Assembly: GCA_944326085.1 (NCBI GenBank)
Contig: CALVCL010000012.1
Span: forward strand, 238,874 to 302,873
DNA: 64,000 nt
Direction of reading: 5' to 3'
Source: an uncultured Tidjanibacter sp.
GTDB taxonomy: Bacteria > Bacteroidota > Bacteroidia > Bacteroidales > Rikenellaceae
Shown here: one piece after another, positions 27,379 to 36,581 of the stretch
Position numbering within the stretch: position 1 is the first letter of the stretch
How the letters are laid out: each line of letters opens with the position of its first letter
Notes under the pieces: model-generated
What the model saw: the letters and a program-made list of their open reading frames with translations, nothing else
Told to the model about the DNA's origin: nothing
Database searches by the model: none
Translations under genes and position numbers: made by a program

Positions 27379-28305
27379 ATGGAGATACTGAAAGTAGAAA
27401 ACGTCACCAAACGTTTTGCCAACCATACGGCCCTCGACGATGTATCGCTCGAAGTACCGCGCGGCTCGGTATACGGATTGCTAGGTCCAAACGGTGCAGG
27501 TAAAAGTACCCTAATACGAATAATCAACCGCATTACCGCCCCAGACAGCGGACACGTATACCTCAACGGTCACGAACTTGCCCCTGAGGATGTTTACAAA
27601 ATAGGCTACCTGCCGGAGGAACGCGGACTGTACAAGCAGATGAAAGTCGGCGAACAGGCTGTGTATTTTGCACAGCTCAAAGGCCTATCGCACCGCGAAG
27701 CCACGGCACGTCTCAAGACGTGGTTCAAGAAATTCGGAATAGAGTATTGGTGGGACAAGAAGGTAAGCGAACTCAGCAAGGGTATGGCGCAGAAGGTTCA
27801 GTTCATCGTTACCGTGCTGCACGAACCAGAGCTGCTCATCTTCGACGAACCGTTCAGCGGTTTTGACCCAATCAACGCAAACCTCCTCAAGGAAGAGATA
27901 CTCGCCCTGCGTGACAACGGCGCAACGGTAATATTTTCCACCCACAACATGGCATCGGTAGAAGAAATATGCGACCACATAACACTAATCAACAAATCGC
28001 ACAACATTCTCTCCGGCAGTCTCGAGCAGATACGCCGCGAACACGGCACCAACATTTTCGAAGTTGAATTCATAGGAGACCGTACTGCACTCGCCACGCA
28101 GCTCACAGGGAAAGGATTTTCGCTGCTCGAAGCGGATGATGAAGAGCCGTCGGCCGTGCAGAAACTCAAAATACACATCGATGACCATATACGGATAAAA
28201 GAGTTGGTATCCGACATAAACTCAACCGTCGAGATACGTTCATTCCGAGAGATAATCCCCAGCATGAACGACATATTCATCAAGGCCGTTTCAGGCATTC
28301 TCTAA
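27379..28305 (+). CDS. ABC transporter ATP-binding protein (ABC-2 exporter)
   Basis: Nucleotide-binding subunit of 308 aa. Walker A is GPNGAGKST near residue 38, the signature is ELSKGMAQKVQ, Walker B is LLIFDEPFSGFDP, and the switch His lies in FSTHN. The C-terminal DUF4162-like extension is typical of NatA-type exporters. The permease gene starts 15 bp downstream and a small lipoprotein follows, so the three form an operon. Cargo is unknown (Na+ or a hydrophobic compound in relatives). Confidence 0.93.
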   Translation: MEILKVENVTKRFANHTALDDVSLEVPRGSVYGLLGPNGAGKSTLIRIINRITAPDSGHVYLNGHELAPEDVYKIGYLPEERGLYKQMKVGEQAVYFAQLKGLSHREATARLKTWFKKFGIEYWWDKKVSELSKGMAQKVQFIVTVLHEPELLIFDEPFSGFDPINANLLKEEILALRDNGATVIFSTHNMASVEEICDHITLINKSHNILSGSLEQIRREHGTNIFEVEFIGDRTALATQLTGKGFSLLEADDEEPSAVQKLKIHIDDHIRIKELVSDINSTVEIRSFREIIPSMNDIFIKAVSGIL

Positions 28306-28320
28306 AGCACTCAACGGAAC

Positions 28321-29637
28321 ATGGGAAAGATAGGACTCATAGCACGCAGGGAATTCAACGAACGCGTGCGCAAGAAAAGCTTCATAATAACAACCATCAT
28401 CACTCCGCTGCTCATGGTCGGTGCCATGGTACTCATGGTATGGCTTATGGGCCGTACCAACAACCGCGACAAGGAGATACTCGTCGTTGACCGAAGCGGC
28501 ATAATCGCACCCAGTTTATCTGACGAAGGTACCATTCATTTCCGTCCGTCGGAGCAATCGCTTGAAGAGATGCAGCGTGAGCAACCTGAAGGCGTATATG
28601 GCATATTGGTCATCGATGAAGACATCATGACCGACCAGCGCGGAGCCAACCTTTACACCTACGAAGCCTCTACAGTCGAGACCGAAGAGGCCATAGCGGG
28701 ACAAATAAAGCGCATCGTCGAAAGCGAAAAACTCAAGGCATACGACATCGAAAATCTAGACCGTATCCTAGCAGAGATAGAAACTCCCATAACGCTCCAG
28801 ACAAAGACCATATCAACCGACGGAGAGATGAAAGACTCCTCCAGCACCCTGTCTCTCATTTCGGCATACATCTTCGGACTGCTGATATACATGTTCGTCA
28901 TCACCTACGGCACCATGGTCATGCAGGGTGTCATTGAGGAGAAGAGCAACAAGGTGCTTGAACTTATAGTGTCGTCAGTGAAACCTTTCGAACTGATGAT
29001 GGGCAAAATTATAGGTATTGCATCCGTGGCCCTCACCCAGTTGCTTATATGGGTCGTGTTTATTGTCGTAGCAGGCGGCGCAGTACTCAACATTTTTGCC
29101 GGCGACATGATGGCCGCTGCAGCATCAATGAATGCAGGAACAGCAATGCCCGCCGGAATGGACCCCGAAAGCATGGATACCGTAGCAATGCTAAGCCGAC
29201 TCACCGACTTCGGATATATACTCACACTCATAATCGGGTTCATAGTATATTTCATCGGCGGTTATCTGTTCTATGCCTCCATGTTTGCAGCCGTAGGCAG
29301 CGCCGTTGACAACGAGAAGGACACTCAGAACCTCCAGCTACCAATAACCATACCGTTGCTCGTATCGTTCTTCGTACTGATCAACGCCATGCAAGACCCC
29401 AACGGACCGCTGGCATTCTGGTTCAGTCTCATACCGCTAACCTCGCCCATCATCATGATGGCACGTCTGCCGTACGGTGTACCTGGATGGGAAATCGTAT
29501 TGTCTGTAGCCCTGCTGTACCTGTCGTTTGTTGGTATGGTATGGCTGGCCGGCAAGATATATCGCGTAGGCATATTCATGTACGGCAAGAAACCCACTTT
29601 CAAGGAACTATTCAAATGGATGAAATACAAATACTAA
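28321..29637 (+). CDS. ABC-2 type permease (NatB-like)
   Basis: Membrane subunit of 438 aa. One helix lies near residues 20-42, then a large extracytoplasmic domain of about 150 residues, then five or six helices to the end. This is the ABC-2/NatB layout. The helix following the loop carries the conserved VMQGVIEEKSNKVLELIVSS coupling region. It is encoded 15 bp after its ATPase and 5 bp before the small lipoprotein gene. Confidence 0.92.
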   Translation: MGKIGLIARREFNERVRKKSFIITTIITPLLMVGAMVLMVWLMGRTNNRDKEILVVDRSGIIAPSLSDEGTIHFRPSEQSLEEMQREQPEGVYGILVIDEDIMTDQRGANLYTYEASTVETEEAIAGQIKRIVESEKLKAYDIENLDRILAEIETPITLQTKTISTDGEMKDSSSTLSLISAYIFGLLIYMFVITYGTMVMQGVIEEKSNKVLELIVSSVKPFELMMGKIIGIASVALTQLLIWVVFIVVAGGAVLNIFAGDMMAAAASMNAGTAMPAGMDPESMDTVAMLSRLTDFGYILTLIIGFIVYFIGGYLFYASMFAAVGSAVDNEKDTQNLQLPITIPLLVSFFVLINAMQDPNGPLAFWFSLIPLTSPIIMMARLPYGVPGWEIVLSVALLYLSFVGMVWLAGKIYRVGIFMYGKKPTFKELFKWMKYKY

Positions 29638-29642
29638 GAAAC

Positions 29643-30083
29643 ATGAAAAAGCTTATCATACTGGCGGCCGCCATGCTTTTCATGTTCGGCTGCACAGGCC
29701 CGCAAGGGCCACAGGGTCCGATGGGTCCGGCAGGCGAAGGGGCATCGAAATACACTCTCACATACGAGCTTGCTTCGGAAGACTGGATAAAACAGACGGA
29801 TACCTACGGTAACTTCATAGGCTGGTGGCATGAAATACCGATGCCGGAACTCACCGGCGACATATACGAATACGGCATGTACATGGCCTACCTTATAGAC
29901 GGCAACATACAAGTACCTCTTCCACTAATTGTCTACAACGAAACCGACGAGACATTGTGGGAAAAGAAAATTTCATGCGACTTCGCCGTAGGCTCTGTAG
30001 CGGTATATTATCAGGAAAACGATTTCGCCAACGAAGGCTACCGTCCGCAGGACATGATATTCCGCATACAGTTAATCTGGTAA
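29643..30083 (+). CDS. Small lipoprotein with a collagen-like Gly-X-Y stretch
   Basis: Predicted lipoprotein of 146 aa with a signal peptide ending in MFGC (Cys17). The mature N-terminus has five collagen-like triplets, GPQGPQGPMGPAGEG, followed by a short beta-rich domain. It starts 5 bp after the permease gene, so it may be a cotranscribed accessory protein. No family was recognised. A shared hairpin follows the stop codon. Confidence 0.75.
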   Translation: MKKLIILAAAMLFMFGCTGPQGPQGPMGPAGEGASKYTLTYELASEDWIKQTDTYGNFIGWWHEIPMPELTGDIYEYGMYMAYLIDGNIQVPLPLIVYNETDETLWEKKISCDFAVGSVAVYYQENDFANEGYRPQDMIFRIQLIW

Positions 30084-30106
30084 ACAACAGCGGTTGTTAT
30101 AAAGCA

Positions 30107-30138
30107 AAATGCGGAGAAGATTACTTCTCCGCATTTTA
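30107..30138. terminator. Terminator between the lipoprotein gene and the NtrC remnant
   Basis: Fourteen-base arms (30107-30120 and 30125-30138) with a 4-nt loop and A/T runs at both ends. It overlaps the last codon of the minus-strand regulator remnant, so it may serve both directions. Confidence 0.85.
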
Positions 30139-30912
30139 TATTTCACAATGTACCATCCAGCAAAGTCCACGGGCATACATCTTCACATCTTCGACGGTAA
30201 TGCAACCATTGCACAGGATAACCAAACGCTCCACGACATTGCGCAACTCCCGCACATTGCCCGTCCACGACAACTTTTGCAACTCTTCAACAGCCTCCGC
30301 ATCTATCTGTCTGCGTTCAACTCCGTACTCACCACATATGACATCAAGGAAATAATCCATCAACAAGGGAATATCATCCATATGTTCAGACAGCAACGGC
30401 ACATGTATTACTATCACACTGAGTCTGTGATAGAGGTTCTCACGAAAATTGCCCCGTGCTATCTTCTGTGCAATGTTTTTGTTGGTTGCCGCCATCAGCC
30501 TTTCGAATTTGCCTTTGCGGCTGCTTCACGGCCGAGGTAAAGGCTCCTGTCTCATAACATGTCTATCTTCGTGAACCGTAGCAGCATCCCTAGCAGCCAG
30601 AGTCCTGCGTATGGCACCAAGCAAACGGTTCATGTCTACTGGTTTGGGGACAAAATCTACGGCACCATGCTGCATTGCGAGCACGACACTGTCTGTACTG
30701 TTATCATGTGAAAGGCGTATCCACGGCATAGTCGTCCTGATCGGTGAATCAAGCTGCCCTCACAATAACAAATCGACATGACTGTGAGAACATGCAGCCA
30801 TTCCCGATATAGTGTCTTCGGCGACTTCTACCTTGTAACCTTTGTACTCCAAACGTTCCTTAAGCGTACTGCGCATACTGCGCGAAGGGTCTATAACAAG
30901 AATATTAGCCAT
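30136..30912 (-). pseudogene. Remnant of an NtrC-family sigma-54 response regulator
   Basis: Three pieces in different frames. From 30912 the receiver starts MANILVIDPSRSMRSTLKERL but stops after HVDLLL. A second piece has the receiver end AMQHGAVDFVPKPVDMNRLL. A third has the AAA+ C-terminal half with AATNKNIAQKIARGNFRENLYHRLSV in two parts and TGNVRELRNVVERL. The Walker A and Walker B regions are missing, as is the DNA-binding helix-turn-helix. Between pieces the sequence still encodes FTSAVKQ, the GAFTGA neighbourhood, in another frame. The gene cannot make an active regulator. No partner histidine kinase is adjacent. Confidence 0.88.
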
Positions 30913-30972
30913 AAAACAGTCAAATTGGGGAATAAAATGTTCTGGAATATTGGTTTTCCGGAAAATCGCACT

Positions 30973-31025
30973 ACTTTTGCACAAAAGTTAAAGAAATAGC
31001 TACTTTTGTCAAAAGACGTGCTGGT
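30973..31025. promoter_or_regulatory. Two operator-like inverted repeats and promoter motifs
   Basis: ACTTTTG-CA-CAAAAGT at 30973-30988 and CTTTTG-T-CAAAAG at 31013-31025 are closely related inverted repeats 40 bp apart. Each contains a TACTTTTG (30972-30979 and 31011-31018) that fits the -7 promoter element on the plus strand, ahead of the DUF4290 gene. They could bind a regulator or only reflect AT-rich promoter sequence. Confidence 0.4.
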
Positions 31026-31171
31026 TTTTCCTTTTTCCGTATCAGCATTTTGACCTTCATTTTTTACATTTTTAATTCGCTTTATGAGCCTGTTAGGCAT
31101 TGGAAATATAAATGTGCATAATATTGAAGGTACATGTCTTTCGGCAATCACGCGACATCCGCATTCCTTGT

Positions 31172-31825
31172 ATGGAAAAAAACTACAATATTTACCGTAA
31201 AAATCTGCAACTGCCCGAATACGGCCGACACATCCACCAAATGGTGGACAATCTAATGGCCATTAAGGACCGCGACGAACGCAACCGCAAGGCAAGGATA
31301 GTAATCAACGTCATGGGCAACCTCAACCCGCTGTTGAGGGATACACCCGAATTCACCCACAAACTTTGGGACCACATGTTCATCATGTCGGACTTCAAGC
31401 TCGACGTCGATTCACCCTACCCCATTCCCACATCGCTCAGTCTCACCCCCGTTCCGAAAAAAATGGAATATCCGAAGAAGAAGGTGATGATGAAACACTA
31501 CGGTAAATATGTCAACAGCATAATAAACTCGCTGGAGCATGTCGACAACCAGGAAGCCGTACAGGAAACCCTTGGCGATATAGCACGCTACATGCGTACC
31601 AAAAGCTACGAATACAATCAAGAACACCCCAACAACGAAGCCATCATCAAAGACATCAAAAGAATGTCAGACAACCGCATAAGCGTTGACGAGGATGCTC
31701 TCAGCATGATAAAAAGCGAATACAAGCAACCGGTCATGCGCAACCGCAGAACACTGTACACAAATAACCGCAAGAACAACGGCAAGAACAACAAGCCACA
31801 GCAACGCCACAATTACCAGAAATGA
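31172..31825 (+). CDS. DUF4290 family protein
   Basis: Cytosolic protein of 217 aa. It starts MEKNYNIYRKNLQLPEYGRH and has a charged helical middle and a basic, Asn/Lys/Arg-rich tail (residues ~195-217). This agrees with the Bacteroidota DUF4290 family, whose function is unknown. In relatives the gene commonly neighbours murA, which is absent here. The ATG at 31172 precedes the conserved region, so the longer frame from 31112 is not used. Confidence 0.82.
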   Translation: MEKNYNIYRKNLQLPEYGRHIHQMVDNLMAIKDRDERNRKARIVINVMGNLNPLLRDTPEFTHKLWDHMFIMSDFKLDVDSPYPIPTSLSLTPVPKKMEYPKKKVMMKHYGKYVNSIINSLEHVDNQEAVQETLGDIARYMRTKSYEYNQEHPNNEAIIKDIKRMSDNRISVDEDALSMIKSEYKQPVMRNRRTLYTNNRKNNGKNNKPQQRHNYQK

Positions 31826-31908
31826 GCGCTTCCTGTAACCTCGCCAATAATATAGTCCGACACGGAAGCGTTAATTAAGAGTCAGGTCATAACAACAAAC
31901 CGGTTAGC

Positions 31909-33072
31909 ATGAAAAGCAACATATTTGTCCCGTTAGCAGTCTGCATGTCGGCCCTATTTTCCGTATCATGCGGAGACAAGGCCAAAATATCAGGCAGACT
32001 GGCAGGCTCCGATACTTGTACAGTAATTCTTGAAGAGACAACCGCAAACGGGCCGATAGATATTGACACTGTCCAGACAGACCGTAAAGGCAATTTCAAA
32101 TTCTCCGTCAACCTGCCTGCCACAGGCACGACATTCTACAAAATCAAAGTCAACGGCAGTACGGGAATTCCTCTTTTCATATCACCTGGTGAAAAGATAC
32201 GCATCGAAACGGCATACGGCAACCCTTCCAAATATTCAATCGAGGGTTCACGCGAATCGGCCCTTGTCAAGGAACTTAACGACATAATGAACGATGGCGC
32301 AATGCGCCTCGATTCATTGTCGCGCCTTATATCTACTGCCGACAGAGAAGAAGCACACAAAACATACATCCGCGAATATGCAATGGAATACAGCCATCTG
32401 AAACGCGAACAGATAAAATTCATCATTCGAAACAGCGGCACACTCGCAGCCCTGTACGGACTGCAACAGCGACTGCCTAACGACAAGACGCTGTTCAACG
32501 GAGCATCCGACATAGTTTACTACAGGCTGGTAGCCGATTCTGTATCCAAATACTACCCTGGTTCGCCATACCTTGCATCATTAAAGTCATACGTCGATAT
32601 GTCAGATGCCAACGAGGAACTCACTTCCATGCTCCGCGAAAGCCTGTGCAATCCGGCTCCGTTTCCCGACATTGCCCTGCCCGACATGTACGGACACACA
32701 TGCAAGTTGTCATCGCTTAACGGCAAGGTCATTCTGCTGGTTTTCTGGCATGCATCCGACCCTGCATCGGCAATATACAATGCCGAACTCAAAGAGCTAT
32801 ATGAGCAATTCGCTCCCGAAGGGTTCGAAATATATCAGGTAGGTCTTGACATCTCCGAACCGACATGGGTAAATGCAGTACAGACTCAAAAGTTACCTTG
32901 GATTTCTGTATGCGATTTCCAGGGCACGGCAGGCATAGCCCCGCGTGTTTACAACATCAGCCAGGCTCCAGCCAACTATCTCATCAACGGCGAAGGCGAA
33001 ATCGTGGCGCGCAATGTCCCTGTCGAGAAGCTACACAAAGAAATAAAACGTCTTGTTGCCGAACTGAAATAA
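31909..33072 (+). CDS. TlpA-like thioredoxin-fold lipoprotein lacking the CXXC motif
   Basis: Lipoprotein of 387 aa with signal peptide and lipobox near Cys21 (FSVSCG). Residues ~25-130 form a DUF4369-like beta domain, a helical linker follows, and residues ~255-385 have the AhpC/TSA-TlpA thioredoxin fold. The usual active site WCxxC is replaced: the segment reads VFWHASDPAS, with no cysteine. Thiol-disulfide exchange is therefore not expected, and a binding or scaffold role is more likely. The lpxH gene follows after 7 bp. Confidence 0.82.
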   Translation: MKSNIFVPLAVCMSALFSVSCGDKAKISGRLAGSDTCTVILEETTANGPIDIDTVQTDRKGNFKFSVNLPATGTTFYKIKVNGSTGIPLFISPGEKIRIETAYGNPSKYSIEGSRESALVKELNDIMNDGAMRLDSLSRLISTADREEAHKTYIREYAMEYSHLKREQIKFIIRNSGTLAALYGLQQRLPNDKTLFNGASDIVYYRLVADSVSKYYPGSPYLASLKSYVDMSDANEELTSMLRESLCNPAPFPDIALPDMYGHTCKLSSLNGKVILLVFWHASDPASAIYNAELKELYEQFAPEGFEIYQVGLDISEPTWVNAVQTQKLPWISVCDFQGTAGIAPRVYNISQAPANYLINGEGEIVARNVPVEKLHKEIKRLVAELK

Positions 33073-33079
33073 TTCCGTC

Positions 33080-33829
33080 ATGTACTATTTCGCATCGGAT
33101 ATGCACCTCGGCCTAGGGGCGCATGAAGAGTCGCTCAAACGAGAGCGTCTGCTCGTACAATGGCTGAAAGAGATGGCTGCTGATGCTGATGCCATATTCA
33201 TTGTCGGTGACATGTTCGATTTCTGGTATGAATACCGTCGTGTTGTTCCCAAAGGGTTCACACGTTTACTCGGGACATTGTCGTGGCTCTCGGATGCCGG
33301 AATAAAAGTACACTTTTTCAACGGCAACCATGACATGTGGGCATACGAATACCTGCAAGAAGAATGCGGAGTTGAAATACACCACACACCTTTTGAAACC
33401 GAACTTTACGGCAAACGGTGCTTCATCACGCACGGCGACGACATAACGGCCATGTATCATGGTCCGGCAACACGTCTTATGAACGGCTGTTTCCGCTCGC
33501 GCAGCGTACGGTGGATGTTTTCACACCTGCTGCATCCCGATGCCGCATTGCGCTTCGGCCATGCATGGTCATCACACAGCCGCAAGTCCAAAGCAGTATC
33601 GCACCCATTTCTCGGCGAAGAGGAGCCAATGGTGCGTTTTGCACGCATGTACTCCTCAACGGATCCGACCGACTACTTCATTTTCGGACACAACCATTGT
33701 GCCGAAATATACCCTCTCGGCAACGGCGCCGCCACTGTATTCCTTGGCGAATGGATAGAAAATCCGCATTATGCCGCACTGTCACCGGACGGTAAAATGA
33801 CACTTCACTGCTATCCGGACATTACATAA
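33080..33829 (+). CDS. lpxH: UDP-2,3-diacylglucosamine diphosphatase, LpxH type
   Basis: Metallophosphoesterase of 249 aa. It has the calcineurin-type metal motifs SDMHLG, VGDMFDFW, NGNHDMW and THGDD, and the C-terminal FGHNHC. LpxH-type enzymes cleave UDP-diacylglucosamine to lipid X in lipid A synthesis at the inner face of the membrane. It starts 7 bp after the preceding lipoprotein gene and ends at a strong terminator. No other lpx gene is in view, so the assignment rests on family features. Confidence 0.88.
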   Translation: MYYFASDMHLGLGAHEESLKRERLLVQWLKEMAADADAIFIVGDMFDFWYEYRRVVPKGFTRLLGTLSWLSDAGIKVHFFNGNHDMWAYEYLQEECGVEIHHTPFETELYGKRCFITHGDDITAMYHGPATRLMNGCFRSRSVRWMFSHLLHPDAALRFGHAWSSHSRKSKAVSHPFLGEEEPMVRFARMYSSTDPTDYFIFGHNHCAEIYPLGNGAATVFLGEWIENPHYAALSPDGKMTLHCYPDIT

Positions 33830-33839
33830 CATTAACAAC

Positions 33840-33874
33840 AAAAAGGGAATACTCGTAAAGAGTATTCCCTTTTT
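33840..33874. terminator. Bidirectional terminator between lpxH and the M16 genes
   Basis: Fifteen-base arms (33840-33854 and 33860-33874) with a 5-nt loop and A/T-rich ends between convergent genes. Suited to stop both transcripts. Confidence 0.9.
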
Positions 33875-33891
33875 GTTTCGACAGCCGTCCT

Positions 33892-35184
33892 TTACATCTG
33901 CTGCGGCCCTACCACCACCGTAGTAAGTGCATCGGGAGCGAGATACCGGTCTGCCAGTTCAAGGATACGTTCCGGCGTTATGCGACGCACCTCTTCGACA
34001 AACGATGATATATAAGTGTTGTCAAAGCCGTTCTGGATATTCTCTATCGTCACATCAGCCACTCCGAAAGGACCGTCGAGTATGCGAAGCACCTCGCCCA
34101 CCATTATGTTGCGCACCAGCGACAACTCCTCTTCAGGAACAGGCTCGTTCCTCAACCGTTCCGTTTCAACCAAAATCTGCGCAACGGCATCTTCCGTAAA
34201 GCGTGCACCCACCTCGGTAGCGGCAGCGAAATAACCGCTTCTGTCGAGGTTCACCATTGCAGAATAGGCGCCATAGGTATAGCCTCGCTCCTCACGCAGG
34301 TTACGTACAAGCCGTGACCCGAAGTAACCGCCCAAGACAGATGCTACAACCTGCATGCCTATGAAATCAGGATGACTGCGCGGGAACATGACACGTCCCA
34401 CACGTATGGCCGACTGCACGGCATCCGGGAAAGGCATCTCCGCACTGCTTATACTGCACGGTTCCGGGAAAGCGGGACGTTCTCCGGCATCGCCTGTCGG
34501 CATCGCTGCCAGCAATTCACCTACAGTCCGGATATGACTTTCATCAATATCGCCGCTCATAACCACAAAACAGTTTGCCGCCGTATAATGCGACGCATAA
34601 AAACGCCTGACATCCTCACGTGTCAAATCATCGTAACGCTCCGCCGGCGAGGATACCCCGTACGGATGTGCGGCTCCGTATATGGAACGCGAGAACAGCT
34701 CACGCGCATTGAAATCCACCTTCATGCGGTTGATTGTCAGCGTCTGCTTGCTCTTGTCGCAATAGGTGCGCAGCTCCTCCTCGGGGAATATCGGGTCGAG
34801 CACTATTTCACGTGCCAGCCCCATGGTCTGTCCGAAAAACTTCGAAAGGCAGACGAATGTCACCACGCTCCAGTCACGGTCTATCGACACGTCAAAGTAC
34901 GAACCGTAATAGTCAAGCGTTTCTGCTATTTGCTGCGACGTCATCGTACTGCTGCCTTCGGCAAGGTTGTTTGCCGTTGCCGATGCGCAGAACGGCACAT
35001 CCTGCCACGACGAACCGGCACGGAACACGAAACTGACACGCACGACACCGTAGCCAGGTGCAGGCAGGCAGTAAAGTTTAACTCCTCCAGCCATATTGTG
35101 AACCTCGGCGAGAGGCAGTTCCACACGGTCCGGTATCGACACCGCTGGCTGGACGTTGCGGTCGGGTGATATGCTATTTTTCAT
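33892..35184 (-). CDS. M16 family peptidase, non-catalytic partner subunit
   Basis: Protein of 430 aa with the two-domain M16 (insulinase) fold. The zinc motif HxxEH is absent; the equivalent place reads NNLAEGS. The C-terminal half has the conserved Arg/Tyr pair in REERGYTYG. It overlaps the catalytic partner gene by 11 bp, so the two are made together, like the alpha and beta subunits of mitochondrial processing peptidase. No signal peptide is evident, so the pair probably acts on peptides in the cytosol. Confidence 0.9.
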   Translation of the reverse strand: MKNSISPDRNVQPAVSIPDRVELPLAEVHNMAGGVKLYCLPAPGYGVVRVSFVFRAGSSWQDVPFCASATANNLAEGSSTMTSQQIAETLDYYGSYFDVSIDRDWSVVTFVCLSKFFGQTMGLAREIVLDPIFPEEELRTYCDKSKQTLTINRMKVDFNARELFSRSIYGAAHPYGVSSPAERYDDLTREDVRRFYASHYTAANCFVVMSGDIDESHIRTVGELLAAMPTGDAGERPAFPEPCSISSAEMPFPDAVQSAIRVGRVMFPRSHPDFIGMQVVASVLGGYFGSRLVRNLREERGYTYGAYSAMVNLDRSGYFAAATEVGARFTEDAVAQILVETERLRNEPVPEEELSLVRNIMVGEVLRILDGPFGVADVTIENIQNGFDNTYISSFVEEVRRITPERILELADRYLAPDALTTVVVGPQQM

Positions 35185-36418
35185 CTTTGCCGTATATTAC
35201 GAGGGTTGAACTTTCGTCTCGGCGAAACAGTCTGCATGCCGTTTCGCTCACACGTGCAGCATCCACCTGACGATACATCTTCAGTTCGCCGTTAATCAAC
35301 GCGAGATTGCCGAGCATGGAATAATATGAAAGGTTAAGGGCCTTGTTCATGACATTGAGTTCACCGTAAAGCATATTCGCCTCGAATTTGTTGCGCACCT
35401 TCTGCAACTCCTCGTCTGTTGCAGGCTCGTTGCAAAGAAGCATCATTTCATTCCAGAACGCCTCCTCCCCTGTATGAACATCAACACCAGGCATAAGCTG
35501 TCCGGTAAGCACAAACAATCCTGGATCCATATCGCCTGTAATGTATGAATTCACTGAGCAGAACAGCCGGCGCTCCTTGACCAGCCTGCGATAAAGTCGT
35601 GCCGACGTACCGCCTGCAAGCATATCGGTCATGACATCGCACGTATAGTAATCGGCACTGAGCCTCCCCCCCATATGGAACGCTATGGTTATCTGAGTAG
35701 CCGGAACATCGCGTGTAACCTCACAACGACGTGCCTCCGTCTGTACCGGTTCCGAAGGGATTTCATCCGCCGCGACATTGCCGCCATCAAGTTCGCCGAA
35801 CCACTTCTCAGCCAATTCGAATACACGCTCCGGTTCTATATCGCCGGAAACTGCCAGCACTGCATTCGAAGGACGGTAGTAGCGCTTGTAAAATGCCTGC
35901 ACGTCCGCCATCGAAGCATTACGTATATGGTCCGGCGTAAGACCTATCGTCGGCCAGCGGTACGGATGCACCTTATAGGCCATGTCACGCAACAGCAGCC
36001 ACTGGTCTCCATAGGGTTGGTTGAGATAGCGCTGGTTATATTCCTCTATCACCACCGATTTCTCCGCCTCCAGTTTCGAAAGAGTGATGTCAAGTCCCGT
36101 CATACGGTCAGACTCCAGCCAAAATGCCGTTTCGATATTGGCTTTCGGCATGGTCATGTAGTAATCGGTGTAATCGTTGTTGGTAAACGCATTGTTCTCG
36201 CCGCAGGCTATTTGCACCGGCATGTCGAAATCCGGCACACGTTCCGTACCGCGAAACATCAGGTGCTCAAAAAGGTGGGCAAATCCGGTACGTACCGGTT
36301 CCTCGTTGCGCGCCCCGACTCGGTAAAGCAAATTTACAGCTGCAAGCTGCGACAACCTGTCCCTATTGGCTATCACAGTGAGCCCGTTGGCCAACCTGTA
36401 TTCTGAATAATCAATCAT
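35174..36418 (-). CDS. M16 family zinc metallopeptidase, catalytic subunit
   Basis: Protein of 414 aa with the inverted zinc-binding motif HLFEH in AHLFEHLMFRG near residue 47 and a downstream conserved Glu in VVIEEYNQRY. Together these form the M16 active site. The partner gene without the motif follows with an 11-bp overlap. A minus-strand TAACTTTG at 36471-36478 could be its promoter. It is divergent from the aldehyde dehydrogenase gene. Confidence 0.92.
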   Translation of the reverse strand: MIDYSEYRLANGLTVIANRDRLSQLAAVNLLYRVGARNEEPVRTGFAHLFEHLMFRGTERVPDFDMPVQIACGENNAFTNNDYTDYYMTMPKANIETAFWLESDRMTGLDITLSKLEAEKSVVIEEYNQRYLNQPYGDQWLLLRDMAYKVHPYRWPTIGLTPDHIRNASMADVQAFYKRYYRPSNAVLAVSGDIEPERVFELAEKWFGELDGGNVAADEIPSEPVQTEARRCEVTRDVPATQITIAFHMGGRLSADYYTCDVMTDMLAGGTSARLYRRLVKERRLFCSVNSYITGDMDPGLFVLTGQLMPGVDVHTGEEAFWNEMMLLCNEPATDEELQKVRNKFEANMLYGELNVMNKALNLSYYSMLGNLALINGELKMYRQVDAARVSETACRLFRRDESSTLVIYGKDEK

Positions 36419-36531
36419 ATAACTTGTTTGTTTCCCACGGACGGAGCCACACGGACATTCCGGCCAAATGCAAAGTTAACGCAAATGTTCTTCACAACAC
36501 CACAGAGACACACAAGGTATGATACAATTAC

Positions 36532-36539
36532 TATATTTG
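36532..36539 (+). promoter_or_regulatory. -7 promoter element of the aldehyde dehydrogenase gene
   Basis: TATATTTG fits TAnnTTTG. No good -33 element is visible. Its position rules out a start codon at 36519 and favours the ATG at 36582. Confidence 0.55.
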
Positions 36540-36581
36540 TACAATTCCAGTCTGCCACAGCAGACACAAACACGAACGGCC

